The position numbers and the translations under genes are program-made. The notes beneath the pieces are model-generated. The model was not told where the DNA came from. It searched no databases and saw only the letters and a program-made list of their open reading frames with translations. From Ramazzottius varieornatus (Eukaryota > Tardigrada > Eutardigrada > Parachela > Ramazzottiidae): a stretch of DNA of 64,000 bases. This document shows, piece by piece, positions 1 through 13,798 of the stretch (within the stretch, counting starts at the first letter, position 1; each line of letters begins with the position of its first letter). The stretch covers positions 1,509,145 through 1,573,144 of the forward strand of contig BDGG01000002.1 of assembly GCA_001949185.1 (NCBI GenBank). Direction: 5' to 3'.

Positions 1-41
1 TCAACAAAACGAGTGAGATAAGGGAGTGTATTACCACGTAC

Positions 42-3000
42 CATTTGCTGAAGCTGGTTGACCAGTTTATCCTTCTCGTTCCTCAGTTGTTTGGCTTCAT
101 CCGCCGCCCGGATGTTCTTAGCACCGCTGATCTCGATCAGCGCAATATGGGCATCTTTTTCGCTGATAGCCGCTAAGATGGCTTCTTGTCTAATGAGAAC
201 AAAATGAACAGAGTACTTTCTGGATTTCACCCATCGATCCAAAATCTATATTTAATCCACGATCTCCGCCACTAAGGCTTCTGTCTGGACCAGAGTGATG
301 AAAATATTTTAAAGAATGCTGGTGTAAAAACTGTACCTTAGGTCGTCCATCTTTAATTCTAACGAGATGTGGTCTTCCATCAGTCGGGCCATCTGATTAT
401 CCTTCTCATCGGACTGCGCTTGCACCCGTGCCAGCTCTTCGGCCAACCGTGTGTAGGTCTTTTCCATTTCCGTCAACTGGCCTTGACACTGTTTTACCTG
501 CACAACCACATTGCTCAAAGAACACAGTTTCTCTGACCAGCGAAAATTTTCACAAAATACGTGCAGAACCTGGATAACGGAATACGGAATTTCTGTCAGT
601 CTAGAGATATATTTGACCAGTACCTTTTCTTCGGCACTGCGCAGCTGTTCAGTTCGTTGAGCAATCACTTGTTCGCGTTCCTGCATCACACTGGCTGTTT
701 GAGTCAGCGCCCCCTCCAGTTGAGCAATATGGTTTTCTTTTTCCCTGACCCGCGCATCAGTCTCCGCCGATCCCTGGTTGACGGTGGCCTGTTGTCGCTT
801 CAACTGTTCACTCAGCTGGTGCGCCCTCTTTCGCTCACTATCATTCTCCGTCCTCAGCCTCTCCAGTTCCTGCTCCACCCGTTGCAGCTCGGCTTTCACA
901 CTGCTCAGCTGTTGATCCTTCTGATTTCTTTCCTTCTCGGCCTCCTGCAACCTCGTCATCACCCGCTGTACTTCTTCCCCAACCTCACCATGCTGACTCT
1001 TGGCCAAGTTCAGTTGCTCATCTTGTTGCGAACAGATCTTCCGCAAGGACTCCGCTTCGCGCGCTACCTGTTCACGTTCTTTGGTCAGAGTTTGCACTTG
1101 CTGCTCCAACTGCGTGATCCTCCCCTTCAAGCGCTCAGTTTCTCCCACGGTCGTGTTCTTCTCATTTCGACTTTGCTCCAATTGTTTCTCCAAAGCCAAG
1201 CATCTCGCTCGTTGGGTCTCCGCTTCACGCGCCAAGGTTTCCGCCTCGTCAGCCACTTGTTGAGACTGGTCCTCCAGTTTTGTGCAGTAATCCCTGTAGG
1301 TGTTCATCTCCTGTTCCAATTCCTCCACGCGTCCACGGTAGTTCTTCAGCTCTTGATCCAAAGCCGTCGCTCGGGCCTTGTACGACTCGGTCTCTTGTGT
1401 CGTTTGGCTGCTTTGCTGCTTGGTGTTGCGCAGCTGCGTCTCGAGGTCTTCGCATTGCTTTCTCCAGTGGTCAGCTTCTTTCTGATAGTTCGATATCTGG
1501 ATTTTCAGGTCGGATATCTGAGTCTCATACTGTGAGACCTTCTGCCGCGCAGCTTCGACTTCACGGGTGTGCTGTGCCAGCTGAGATTTGGCATCGGCTA
1601 GCTGTTGTTCAAGCTGACCAATCTTCAGTTTGTTCCGTTCAGATTCGCTAACCGTCTGAATTTGTTCTCGCTTGATTTGGTCCAGCTGAGCTTCTAACTG
1701 ACGTACTCGCTCATGCGACTTCTCGTTCTCTTTCCTCAACGTTTCCATCTGTTGTTCAAAGACGACGACCCGTTGTCGAGCTCGTTCGGCCTCGGACTTG
1801 GCTTGTTCTTGGTCCAACGCGCTGCGTTCGTATTCCCGTTCCGTCACAGCCTTTTGTTGATTGAGCAACTCATACTGACTTTGAATCTGTTTCAGTCGGT
1901 TCTGTAACCGTTCGTTCTCCGAAGTGATCTGAGCCAGTTCTTCACCGGCCAAGAATATACGATTCTCGTAGTCTTCGGACTGTGACTTGTACGTCCGTTG
2001 CTGCTCTTCCACTTGAGCACGTAACCTGAGGGTTTCTTCATTCACAGGCGCAGGCTGAACGTCGGTATTGACTGAAGTCGAAGTGAAGGAGGAAAAGGGT
2101 TGGGGGGAAGGCACGGAGGGCATAACGGGGGAAGGAGATACCGAAGAGGGAACTGGGGTGTTCAGTTGCTCTTGTCGAGTTCGCTCAATCAGTTTCTCCA
2201 ATGAGGATATCCGCGAACGCAGCCGGTCTGACTCGGTTTCGGTCTGGTGCAAAGCTTCTTCGATCGTGTGGACCTTTGAACGGAGACGGTCGTTTTCGGA
2301 CTGTGTACTGCTTCGTTCTTTCTTGTGGAATTCGATCTGAGTCTCGAGGGTGGTAATCTTGTGCTTGAGGTCGGATATCTCAGCGCTCAGTTGGAAGGAC
2401 GGTGGTTGATAGGCGGTTGCGCTTTCTTGGGATCGGTGCAGCTGCGAACGGAGGTTGTTCACTTGGGATCGCAGGTCGTATACTGTGGATTCCAGCGTGC
2501 GGATCTCGTCATCTTTACGTGTTGTGTTGGTGGTCAGCTCCGCGTTGCTCTTTTGTAGGCTTTCCAAGGTTTTCTACAATAGAAAACAGCCACCTTCCAG
2601 GATAATTCCCAAAACAATGAGTTCCGCAAAAACGAAAATATCGTAATTTTTAGAATGTCATATTTTTTGCGATTGAGGCCGGCAAACCAAACACACAAGA
2701 AGGTAGCTGAAGTGGCGCACTTGTACGGAGTAATTCGCCAAAAGCGTGCGCCACATAGACGAACGATCTCGTACGATTCTTTTGCTGTCTTAAGTAATGG
2801 AAATGTTTGTTTAATTTTTCGTTCGATTTTCAAGATTCAGGAGTTTTGTCGAACTACTGTTGTTGCTGAAAATAACTCAGGTCACCGGGGCAGACGCTCA
2901 TAATGTCGGAAAGTACTTTGGGCCGGGTTTGACAATTTTTCTCAAGCTCCAAAACTGCCCTGAGCGAGGATACTCCATTGCAATGTTGAAAGCTGACGCA

Positions 3001-6000
3001 AAAATGTTACCCTTATTAAGTTAACGACAGAGATAGCCGAAGAAAACCTCCAAGATTCGTTATACTACATCCAGTTTGCACAGGACAATCGATGAAGTGA
3101 TTTATGATCGATTGGTTATTCTGAAGAGGAAATTTATCGGAGCGTGAGGCAGCTGTGTTCGCTGTTTTAATTCGCAAAGTTTAGAGGGCTTTCACGGTTT
3201 GCCGAAACGAGCTTCGGCTAATACGGACGTTTCGGCATGCACTTGTTAATGGGAGCAAGTCACGCATGGATAGATCGTACCTGCTTCAATTCAATTTCCT
3301 TCTCCAAACTGTCAATCTTCAGTTTGTACTCGCGCAGCTCATGTTGATGCAAGTCCGTCTCCTCTTGCTTGTCTTTCTCCAAACGATCGCGTTGGTCCTT
3401 GAGCTTTTGTATCTGCTTTTCCTTGTCGGCTAGGGCCGTCTCCAATGTGGTCAAAGCAGAGTCGTGGCTGGATTGGTCAGCTTGGACGGTGGCCAGACGT
3501 GCTCGAGATAACTCCAGCTGGTTCTCTTTTTCCTTCACCAAATCTTCCAGGTTTTCTATCTGTGACATCAGCAAGACCGCAGTTAGCGTGCGCGTACTGA
3601 CACGATACAAGATGACAAAATGCCAAATTAATCAGTTTTGCAGTCGATCAAAACATGAACAGGAGGCTAAAAAATTTTAGTTCCCTGCGTTTATGATTGG
3701 TTATGGGAAGCGATTTGAAATGGTGAAAGCTTGTGTCAATTGTCTTTACTCGTTCAACAGTTGAGAACTCTGACCATTGGCAAGATGCGCTTTCAGGTCA
3801 AATGGCTGTAATTCGATGCTTTGACACACATTTCTCTGCGCGCAAAACCATATTCGAACGTTTCCTTACCTTGCGTTGAAGGACGTTGAGTTTGCGGTCT
3901 TTGATATCCATATGGTCCTTAATCTCCGTCAATTCCGCCACAACGCGGTTCTTCTCGGAGACGGCTTGTGACGCTTGCTGCGTTTTTCTTTCAATAGTGC
4001 TATTCTTCTCTTCCAGCCGTCGGCGAACTTCGTCGAGCTAAATGACAAATGCCATTATGACAGAGAAGGAGTGGTGTCGCATGTCTGAACTACACTAAAA
4101 CCAGTTAAGCCGGATGTGTACTGTCTTGTTCGTACATCAGACTGGAGTACACTAATCTGCTCGTCTTTGGCCGTGATCGATTCCTTCAAGACGGCAATGT
4201 GCTTTTGATAGTCGGAATGCTGCTGCGTCTGGGCTTCCATTTTGGTCTTCAGACTGGCAATCTCCGTCTCTTTGCGGCTCACCTCGTCGCGTAGTCCCTC
4301 AATCTATGATGAAGGAACGAACCAATCATTGGCTGCGCTCGTACTCTAAGCTGGTAATTTCATCAAGTCAAGCTGCGATAAAGACTGTCAGGACATACGA
4401 ACTACGCACCCGTTCTTTCATTTGGCGCTCTTGGCTCTTCAGTTGTTCGCCTTGCCGAGACAATTCCGCGCGTCGGTCGCGCTCAATGGCCGCGCTTTGC
4501 TCCCTGAATCGATTCAGCTCTTCTTCCAGCAACTTAATGTCACGCTCCAAGCTGGCAACTCGCGATTCCTGTCGATAGATAATCATCAACCTTCCATCTT
4601 TTCGGTGAGAGTGCAAATTAAACACTAGGTGAAAGACTTCCGTTTCGGATCACTGGCTTAGTACGGATGGATCCTGATCAAATAAAGAATCGTCGAACCG
4701 CAGAGACTTGTCTTTTGTGGGTTGGCTGCTATCCCATCACCTTTTCTGCTAATCACGTTCTGACAAACGAAAAAATCAATAACTAGATTGTGAAAACGTA
4801 CCATAAATTTTAGTTTGTCAAGATTCAGAACTCTCTCGTATTAATGGAGTTTTCGGTACACTGGGTACAGAAACCCGGTTGACTAAAAACGCTGCTGTAA
4901 AATACTTCCGCTATTCCCTCTGCTACGTACCAGGTCTGTGTTACAGTAGTACAGTATACGCAAAAATTAACCGTTGATAATCGGCGTAACAATTAAACTG
5001 GAGCTTAATTATCGTGCGACCAACGACAAAGATGGTTTTGGTCCGCACGCAGATTTCATTGGTCACTGCCATCTATGTAGCTTCATCCAACACCCATTTT
5101 CGATGGTTGATTTTAGCGTACACTGTATACCGTGTGTGGCGCCATCTGCACTACAGTATACCTCACATGCAGCGAACGTCTCACGGCAGAGCGGTCACGG
5201 TACAAGCGGTGCACGCACGAAGGGAAAGTTTGGGTCGGTAGAAGTAAGGGCAGGCGAATTCGAGACAGCGGAGCGAAAACACGGACGTACCGACGTACGT
5301 CCGCAGTTCTCCCCCTGCACCTTTCGATTGTTCTCTACGGTTGAATATTTCAGTTTGCCGTCACTTTCGTCCGGCCCAAACTTTTGACTGGCTCAGACTG
5401 TTTTCCGTACGTCTAGGGCGTTGCAATGGAGTCGGAGTGGCCCCCACATCATTATGTACCGTCGAAGAAAGCACCTTGAGCAAGCAAGGTAAACTGATAT
5501 CGTAAGCTCTTGATTGGTAGATTTTTGCACCCGCCTGAGCTGCGTGTACCTGGTTCATCATCGTCATCTCACAAATTAAATCCAAATTAATACGCCTGAC
5601 TTTTATTCCTATGGCATCGGAACAGTTTTTCTTCGAGGTGACCGGCATGGAGATCTTTTCTCAGAAAGTTCGGCGTGGAGATTTCTACGAAGCATTGTCT
5701 GAGCTTGATAGACTTAGTAGGCTTTTCAACATCGCGTGACAGCTTTTTTCTGAAGACCCGTAACTTACGGCTTTCGTTTCCTAGAGCCTTGGGAAGGATG
5801 TGAACAAGTTTTTTCTTCACTCAGATACCAAGAAAGAATGGTTCGAGGCACTAAGAGTCGAAATCCAGACTTAAAATCTCCATACCGGTTACTTCGTATC
5901 GCCTTTCTTGGTAGACTGCAAATGTATACAAGTCCCTCTGTCCTTACCTTCATGTCAACAATGGTCTGCCAGGCGCTGGCTCGTGACGCAGGATCACCGT

Positions 6001-9000
6001 CACGTAGCAGTAGTTCGTATTGATTTTGCAGCTGGCGTAATGTGTCGCTCTGCATATTGAGATCCTGAAAACAAACACGACATGCCAGCTGTCCCCATAT
6101 CACCCCGCATACCCGCCTGTTACGGTGTGCACATCCGCTCTGTCATAGTTACTACGTCACCGTCACTCTTGAGACCCTCACGGGGACCTGCATGCAAAAT
6201 TACACCGCAATATGCGGTGAACAGTGGGGGGTATTGACCAACCTCCTTGACTTTGCTCATTTCCCTCTGTTTCATCTGCAGGGTTTCATCCAGCCTCCTG
6301 GCGCGGCTTTCCGCTTCAAAAAGCCGCTGACGCGTCCGTTCGTGATCCGAGCGGAATTCTTCCTCGATCCAGCGCAGATTACTGGTGGGTGCTTTACTCT
6401 GTAGCATCTCCAGCAGTTTCTTGATACTTTCTTCCCTGGATTCCAACGTAAGTCGTTGAGCATCCATCCGGCTTTCCAGTTCGCGGATAGAGTCGCGCAG
6501 CTGTTGGTTGTCCTTAATGAGGCGTTCCCGCTCGGAGCGAAGCGACTCCAGGTCTTGATGCATCGCCGGCCCGCCCTCGAAGCGGAAACGGTCATGACGT
6601 GAGTTACGTTTAAGCTCATCATCCAGCTGCTGGATAATCTGCGAGTGCTTCTGCAAAAGCGAACAAATATGTTGAGTCAATAGGGCAAGATAAAACGTGG
6701 GGGATGTAGGTTAGAGTTTATAGGACTATATCAGTGTACAGTGTGGTGAGTGGCAAACCTCAATCAGCTGTAACTCAGAGGTGCATGTGCGTGCCAATTG
6801 CCGCTCTGGATTACGTAAACCGGAGACCATCACCGTGATCAACTAACTGTAACCGATCGATTGCGATTTTCAGCCCACATAACTTGACTTGCTGTTGTTT
6901 CCCTTGTCCAAACTGGCTCCTTTCAGTCCGAATTTCCAAGTAGCTTTATAAATATTGCAGCGTTCGAGAACATAACCTTGGCAGCCTTATATAAAGCTTG
7001 GAAAAGTGCACGAGTCGAAAACCGGGTTTTTGTATAATTGTATTGAATCCCGAAAACTCACTAGAATGGTATTTGCCTTCGAAAATTCTTTCGGGATAAC
7101 AGTTACAGTCTGCACCTGGCGATAACCGCAGGGAATTCTGGATCTGGGCTTTCCAGTTGACGTCATAGAGATTTCCTGGATAAGCTTGACGATCACATTT
7201 GATGAGCGATGACTAATCCGTCACGCCGCAACACAAGTAGTTTGGGGTCCGATTTCGCCTCATAAAACGATCTGAGGTATCCCTCTCACAATACTCCACA
7301 GCCCGTATTTTATTGTCGTCATTCTGTCACAGTACATTATTTTTGCAAAAAAGAGCCGTCAGTTGGTTGTCAAGGATTACATCTTACAATAGCCAGCTTC
7401 TTCACGCATGAGACAGTTCCTGCCAATGCAAACTACTTTCAGTACCGATATTCAACAGACCCTTCTGAAAGCATTAGCTTTTTCGGTTCGTCGATCAGAC
7501 TGACGCTAAGTGACATTGTCTGACGTAGGTCTATTTTTGTCGCGAAATTGCTCAAAGATGCAGAAAAAAACAACCATTCATATCATCTTTTCGTATTGAT
7601 CATCTCTTCGTTCAGCTTAGTGGATTGGGGAAAAGGTCGAAGCTGACAGCGGCTCATCCTCGATCGTTTGTGCTCTTTACGATGCACAAGCTATCTAATC
7701 GCAGCAACTTTAACATGCGCAATCGGAAGAGCTGGATTTCCCACCATCGTAATCGATTGATGGCCATCATGCGCGCACTAACCACGGGCCGTGGTAACGG
7801 TCGTGCCGCAGCATGTTGGTGACGGAAATTGTGTAACCCACAAAGGGCCACAGCTTCGGCCATTATGCTTCATCACGACACCCACAAGCTCAATTTGAAT
7901 ACTTGTGATCTTTCCAACAGAATGTGCTCGTCTATCCCGATGAAATGTATCTTTTCCAGGGTGGAAACTGTGCGATTCCTGTGAGCCTACTTCCCAGCCC
8001 TCATGTGTGGTTAATGTGGTCCCGAAGATTTTCATGAGCAGTGATGAACTGTAGGCGCGACGCGTGAAACTTTCACCTGCACCAAAGCAAAAAACTGTAC
8101 GCCGTGTTTTTGATTATGCCATGTCGCTTTTTTCCCAACGCGAAAGGTTTTCCCGTCTATCGCGATCGTGTATACTAACCGCTAGATTGCGCTAATAAGG
8201 CGAAATACTTGAGCCGAGAGCATTACTCGCGTGTCAGGCATGCGGCGTTGCCGTACACAAATACCCTCACCAGCACGATCACGGTCCGTGGTTAATGTGC
8301 GTACGATGGGCATCATTCTAGAACGCTGGCTGGATATCAGCTCTTGCGATTGCGTATCTTACGGACGCTGACACCGGGGCAGGAGAAGGAACACCGGCTT
8401 TCGCCCTAGACAACTGGGTAACATCACAGAGTGTATGATTCTATCTGGTGGCTCTCTTTTCATTTTAAAGCTGCGCTTTCTAATCTGACTTTTCCTCCAT
8501 AATTCCTGCATGGGGGTCTCTACCGACCAGAATTAGAGTCCTCACCTGAGGTTGTCTGCCCGAGCATATTAAATAAACTAAAATAAAGTATCAGTGAGGT
8601 TATCGGTAGTGCTCCAGCGAACTATGAGCTCGGAGACCTTTGTCGAGAATGCCGGACGGATGAAGTCTAGAAAACTGGCTGCGTGAGGGACGTCAGAGGA
8701 TACTGCGCACTTGTGCCGTTGACTCAGTTATTGAAAGAGCATTAGGACATACAAAAGGTTGACGCCTACCTGATTTTCCAAATTGGCCAGCCGAAGTTGT
8801 TCTTGGACCAGCGCAAACTTTGCAATCTCCTCTTTCCTCAAAGCCCGTTCCTTTTTCAGCTCCGGACTCCAGAAGGTTTTAATACTGCTCATGCTCGACT
8901 GCAACTTTTGCGTTAAAGATTCCACTTCCTGTCGCAACTGTGTATTGATCTTATGCAAATCCAAGCACTGGTTCTTCAGAGTCAACAAGGGGTCCACACC

Positions 9001-10461
9001 ACTGGCCGCTCCCGTCGCCGTGGCCCCCGTACTGGTTATCGCGGCTACAGGTGCCACAGCCACCGGTTGGCTGATAACTTGAGGAACTTGGGCCGGCAGC
9101 ATCGTCGTGACCATCTGTGGCATAGTCCGTAGCTGCGCCGGGTTAATGGCCATGTTGTTCATGGTCAACGCTGTGCCGTAGCCACCGTCCTGCATAGAGC
9201 TGGTCCGCATCATGGGGTTGCCATACATGAGGGAGTTGTGCGACAGCGAGTTGTGCGGTAGGGAGTTGTAGGTTTGCATCATGTTGGCGTAGGTCCCTTG
9301 ATCAGGCTCATCATACCCTCCGTAATCCATGTCATTTCTCGATTGGGACAGCCGTGTTCTCCGAGGGTCGTAACTGGCATAGGAGTTATTTTGGAGGAAG
9401 AACTCACGGTCTATGGAGCGATCCCGAAGGTTCCGCTGGGAGCGTTGAGCAGTGTTGAGTTCGCGATCTAGGGACTCGTCGCGGGTCAGACTGCGGGCCC
9501 GGTTGAGGCCACCACGTCTGGTCGGACTGGATGACCGTTGCTTCGAGTCATAGGACTGCTGGTTATTGTTATTGCTGTTGTTGTTGTCTTGCAAGGGGTA
9601 ACGACTACCTGGATAACTCTCCAGAGGCTCATGCTGATTGCGGTACATCAAAGGGCTGTTGGCACCTGAGCGCGAACGACGACTTGCCAGTGCCGACGAC
9701 GTCGTCTGCTGAGTGGGCCCGCTGAAAATTTCAACCTTGATTCCACTTCTACCTTTTTGCATGAACGTTAGGCAAACAAGTAGCAGCGAAAATTTTTTAA
9801 GACAACAAATAGAGCTTGGGTAAACATACTCTACCAGATTGCCTGTTTGAAGTGGCGCACGCGTCGAGCAAATATCACTGAAAGGCGCGCCACTCAGGGA
9901 AACGAGTTTGTCGAGTTTGTTTGCCGAGCTCCCAAATTACGGACTGCACACTGTCGATTACGACCGCAACACTTCAGGCACGTGAATTTAACATAATCGA
10001 TCGACTCGGCGCAGTAACATGAGTGTACTTTGCGCAATTAAAATTACGGTGCCGTAACGGTTGGAAGCTTACCTGGGGTTCGATCCATGGTTGATGGGAG
10101 AATCACGGGTGGACGCCGGCGTAGACAAGGCATGTTGGCGTTCGCGTTGTCTGGGCTCGCGAGCCCCACTGGATAAACGCTGGTACATCTGGCCAGCGCG
10201 GGCATTGGCCGGCGATTGTCCACGTTGGTTTGACGATTGATCTCGAGACTGATTTTGCGACGACTGATTATTATACGACTGTTGCTGGCTGTTACCACGA
10301 ATGCCAGCTGATTGAGCGTTGTAGTTGTTGGAGCCTCCACCACCACCACCACCTCCGCCGCCGCCGCCTAAAGAGGTCGATGAGGAGGGTGGAAGAGGGC
10401 CAGGATTAGAGAAGCCCGAAGTGCCGCCGCCTCCGCTGGCACCCGATGAGCGACCGTACAT
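42..10461 (-). CDS. ERC: ELKS/ERC (CAST, Bruchpilot-related) active-zone scaffold, 3' end off window
   Basis: ELKS/ERC proteins are long coiled-coil scaffolds of presynaptic active zones and secretory sites that bind RIM, liprin and calcium channels (family knowledge). Eleven coding exons read on the minus strand: 10073-10461, 8770-9748, 6243-6650, 5948-6064, 4410-4568, 4136-4303, 3870-4037, 3281-3559, 624-2573, 337-497 and 42-189. All junctions are GT-AG and in phase, giving about 1,640 residues so far. The N-terminus MYGRS resembles the vertebrate ERC start, so the ATG at 10461 is preferred over the in-frame ATG at 10470. A Gly run (GGN microsatellite near 10338-10368) and Asn/Ser/Arg-rich linkers precede the conserved block SIKTFWSPELKKERALRKEE. 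Other ERC hallmarks are ESIKKLLEMLQSK, IAVLKESITAKDEQ and, in the last exon, AILAAISEKDAHIALIE. The 1,950-bp exon encodes an unusually long glutamate/glutamine-rich coil. The final residues lie beyond the left edge. Confidence 0.93.
2711..2754. repeat. 44-bp intronic hairpin, copy A
   Basis: The arms AGTGGCGCAC and GTGCGCCAC flank a 25-nt loop inside the ELKS intron between exons 3281-3559 and 624-2573. Upstream sequence (GGCAAACC.AAAC.CACAAG) resembles the reverse complement of the tail seen downstream of copies B and C, so the hairpin is the core of a longer palindromic element. Confidence 0.75.
9851..9894. repeat. 44-bp intronic hairpin, copy B
   Basis: AGTGGCGCAC ... GCGCGCCACT in the first ELKS intron, followed by CGAGTTTGTCGAGTTTGTTT, a tail shared with copies C and F. 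The loop ends in CTGAAAG, a motif shared with copies D, E (variant), G and, inverted, C. Confidence 0.8.
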
Positions 10462-10470
10462 TTGCAGCAT

Positions 10471-13321
10471 TTTGTTGTCTTTGCGTACACAGTCGTCGTT
10501 CCCTTTATCTCTCCACGGCTCTCCCTAATGCCTCTCTTTCCACAGTTACAGATTCACTCTGGGGAATACAGACAGGTCACAATCAGCTACACATATTCCA
10601 GTCCATCGATTGGAACCCCGTTTTTCGATGGATCAATGAGCAGATATCCGGCGTTGCTCGTTGGCACGCTCTCGTCCTCATTTGGTTTCGGCGCAGTGTC
10701 CCACAACGTTCAGCGTGCACTGCATGGGACGTCCCTCTTCCCCAGTTATGTTTACCAGTATCCACTTCAACCCTTTTTGTACGGTGCTCTGTGTTGCGCA
10801 ACACACAGCAGTACGGTCCGTTGTAGGTGCACGTGTGGACTGTGGATTTCCTTCTAGGGTTGCTTGGATTAAGAGAATTTCCAAACCGGAGGGATTTTGG
10901 CGAAGAGATGGCGCCACTCGAACGAGGAAATGACTTTTCAATGGGGAGAATCGATAAGATGGTAGTAAGACGCTATAAACTGGAGACTATGAGCACAAGG
11001 CACTTTACGTAATTTCCAGAGTGGTCGAGCACCGTTGACTGCTGACAGGTTGGGTCGCCGCCCTTGATTGAGATGTTTCATTAGGCTGTGTGTGCATGCG
11101 TATTCGCAGACTGACTTCTCATCGTGGATATGGGAATGGGATGAACGGGCCAAGCCAGGACGTTGCGCTTTACACGAGAGAAGGACGTGGCTGGCTGCTT
11201 CAACGACGGTAATGATCGTCTTCCTTGAGGATAAATATTTCCCCCCACTTTAACCTATCCTTGAATAATCAACTTGACGATGCATGTGGCGATGGCTTCC
11301 TTCTTCGGCACGTACTCGTTGACGACATTGTTACACGCCACATCAATATTTAATCACGCCAAAAATAATACTTGTCTCTGGAGCCTCCTTGCAATTGTAC
11401 GGCAATCCCAACAAAACAGGCAAATGAGTTGGTCAATTAGAAATCCGGGAAGCTTCGAGCAATCTGCAAGTCCCACAAATTGTACAAGTCATGATTCAAG
11501 CAGCAAAAAAACGATTGTTGGAGATACATTCACGATGAATAAATCAGATGTAAAACTAGTCATATCTCTTGAATTTGGTCAAAAGTCTGCGAGTTTAGAA
11601 ATACAGAGGAAAAATTCAGACTCCGAGAGAAAAGTTAGATTTAGCGTAACTGAGTGCGCCGTGGCCACAATAAAGGATATGCAAAGTCTGGAAGTTTTAT
11701 GGGACCAAAATTGACTTGACGTACCAAAGTCGGTGTGTGGCATTCACTGAAGAATGACAGCCAGCAGGAAGCACGGGGATAAATCACAGCAGGTACAAAA
11801 AGGAAGAATATAACCTGGTCCAGGCACTATTGCATTCATCAATCCATACCCCCACAAAGTAGAGCCAGGTTGAATGCATTAAACAGGAAGCGTCAAACAA
11901 AAAGGTACATGGGATGCTTTATGACCGGACGACCAATAGCACAGACCACAAACAGATTTAGTAGTCTCCAGCTATTCAGCACACGGATGAGATATCACCG
12001 CCAGTGAGAACACGTGAAGACAAGCAATATTCGTCGAATGTCAAACGATACCCCAAGTAATATACTTTTTTTTCTCATCTCGCACTTGTCGCACTGTACT
12101 CCACTCCAGGAAATACGCAGGGCGGGAGGATTCTCGATGAGCTGTGAGCGGCCAAAGCAAATAAACTCTGTAGGAAATTATCTGACACTCGAATTTGCTG
12201 CCTTGCATGAATTCACCTAAAACCGAGACTTCTCTTACGCAACGCGTCGATCTTGTTACTTACAGCTCGTGAGCGCGCTGCTGGGAAGACTTGTCCCTTA
12301 CTCCGGGTGAATGTTGTACGGCTGTATGGGATGTGATGTTGGGTCTATTGAAGGGAGGCCTCCGATAAAACTTGAGTGCCAGCACACTCCACATGCTCCC
12401 TGTTTAAACTTGCTTTGCCAACTCTCCTTTTCCGCTAACTCCCCTCCTGGTCCCTCTCTCTCTCTTCCCCTTAATTTCTGGCATGCATGCCGCTTGTGTA
12501 CGTAGGATAATGTGGACGTCTCGGCCACCGACATGCTCAAACGTTGACAAACGATATATGACATGTGGAGCTACATAATACTGTACTCTTCTGGAACGAA
12601 AAATCCATACGTTGCTTCCAACCTGGTGATCTGACGGCAATCCAGAATCTTCCTGTTCCCTCAATCTACTACGCGCGGAAAACATGGATGAACTGAAGAA
12701 CTGAAACGGACGAAAACTGTACAATATTGCTCCGGAAAACCTTAAAGCGCCGGAAACGAGCTTTGCATAGTTGTGCATGGAATAGTAGAATAGAAACTAG
12801 GGTGGATTCTCGTATCACACCTCGCGTCAACGTTTTGTGTTCACGTGTTAATGGTCAAATGAAACCTAAAAAAGTCTAGTGATCGAACCCTCTTGTCCAT
12901 TGTACGGTGGACCGCGGGTTTTTCGTCGGCGAAGGGGGGAACTGATTGATGCACGAGTGTTTATGGCTGACGTCGAATAGATCGTCACTCGGTGGCGATG
13001 ACGGGCTTGGGGCTCTCGAGTAGAGGGATTTGCATAACGAGCCGTCTCTGAAAAGACAAGGATCCGGCCATTGACTTGATCGCGGATCGACGCGCTCCAA
13101 ATACCGCCAGACAGCATGACGCAGGATCTGAATGTTCAGCTGGACTGGAGCGCCGGGCGGGTGTTCTAGTCGGTAACATACTTCTGTAAATGTGCGCAGG
13201 ATAAATGTTTGTGCAGACATCGAGTACCGAGTCGTTTTACGGATGTTGGGACGGGAATTTCGTTACGATGCACGTCACAACTCACTCACATGATATATGA
13301 GATCCGGGAGACCCGTTTTGT
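10471..13321. other. Intergenic stretch upstream of ELKS, no firm gene
   Basis: This should hold the ELKS promoter and 5' UTR, but I cannot point to a specific core element. An open frame at 11274-11714 (plus, 146 codons) has no recognisable domain, no signal peptide and A/T-leaning codons; its last 60 residues look mildly protein-like. Frames at 12404-12778 and 12876-13220 (minus) have no recognisable content. A short CT-rich run lies near 12452-12466. Confidence 0.5.
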
Positions 13322-13597
13322 ATGTTGAATTCAGGTTTCTTCTTCGTCTCGAGTGCGCCAAAGGGGTTTGCTCAGACTCAAGGTCATCTCGTTCTTTGGA
13401 GAGGTCCATGTGATTGTTACACTGGAATTTTTGGCTCTTACTGCGGGAGTTCGACCTGCAGCTTCATGACGGACCGGAAGGGTGCGGCACACTCTTTGCT
13501 AAACTGGGGAGTAAATAAGCAAGCTCTTTGCGGTAAGTTCGTACGGGAAAATGCGGATGGTTCGAGGGCGTACTGCGAAGACGACTCTTGCCGTTAA
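13322..13597 (+). CDS. Possible cysteine-rich exon, unrecognised
   Basis: This open frame of 91 codons carries closely spaced cysteines (CDCYTGIFGSYCGSSTC, later ALCG, then YCEDDSC), a density unusual for random sequence. A good acceptor-like TTTGCTCAG sits near 13370 and a strong donor (GCG|GTAAGT) near 13532, so the real exon may be 13379-13531 of a multi-exon gene rather than the full frame. There is no clear signal peptide and I do not recognise a family. It lies about 200 bp upstream of a secreted-protein gene on the same strand. It could be chance. Confidence 0.25.
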   Translation: MLNSGFFFVSSAPKGFAQTQGHLVLWRGPCDCYTGIFGSYCGSSTCSFMTDRKGAAHSLLNWGVNKQALCGKFVRENADGSRAYCEDDSCR

Positions 13598-13798
13598 CGA
13601 TTTGTTGGAAAGCACTCAAGAAAGCGCCGACTTTGGTCTCGTCAGCAATGGCTGACTTGGCAGTGCGCACCCTTCGGCGTCAAGCTCCGTCAGTAAAAGG
13701 TACGAAGGCACCGAGTAGCCTGATGAAACTCCCAGACGTATGAAACTTCCTTAGTTCTTCGTGGATCTCGGTAACCGATCCTCACACGACCGAAAAAA

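Noticed and set aside
561-1535. 324-codon plus-strand open frame opposite ELKS
   Set aside because: It is a shadow of the coiled-coil exon. Leucine-rich content mirrors the Gln/Glu codons on the other strand, and there is no independent evidence.
11274-11714. 146-codon frame in the ELKS upstream region
   Set aside because: No domain, signal peptide, intron signals or coding-like composition strong enough to call a gene.
12404-13220. Minus-strand frames upstream of ELKS as 5' exons
   Set aside because: No conserved ERC sequence. The ELKS start at MYGRS is already convincing.
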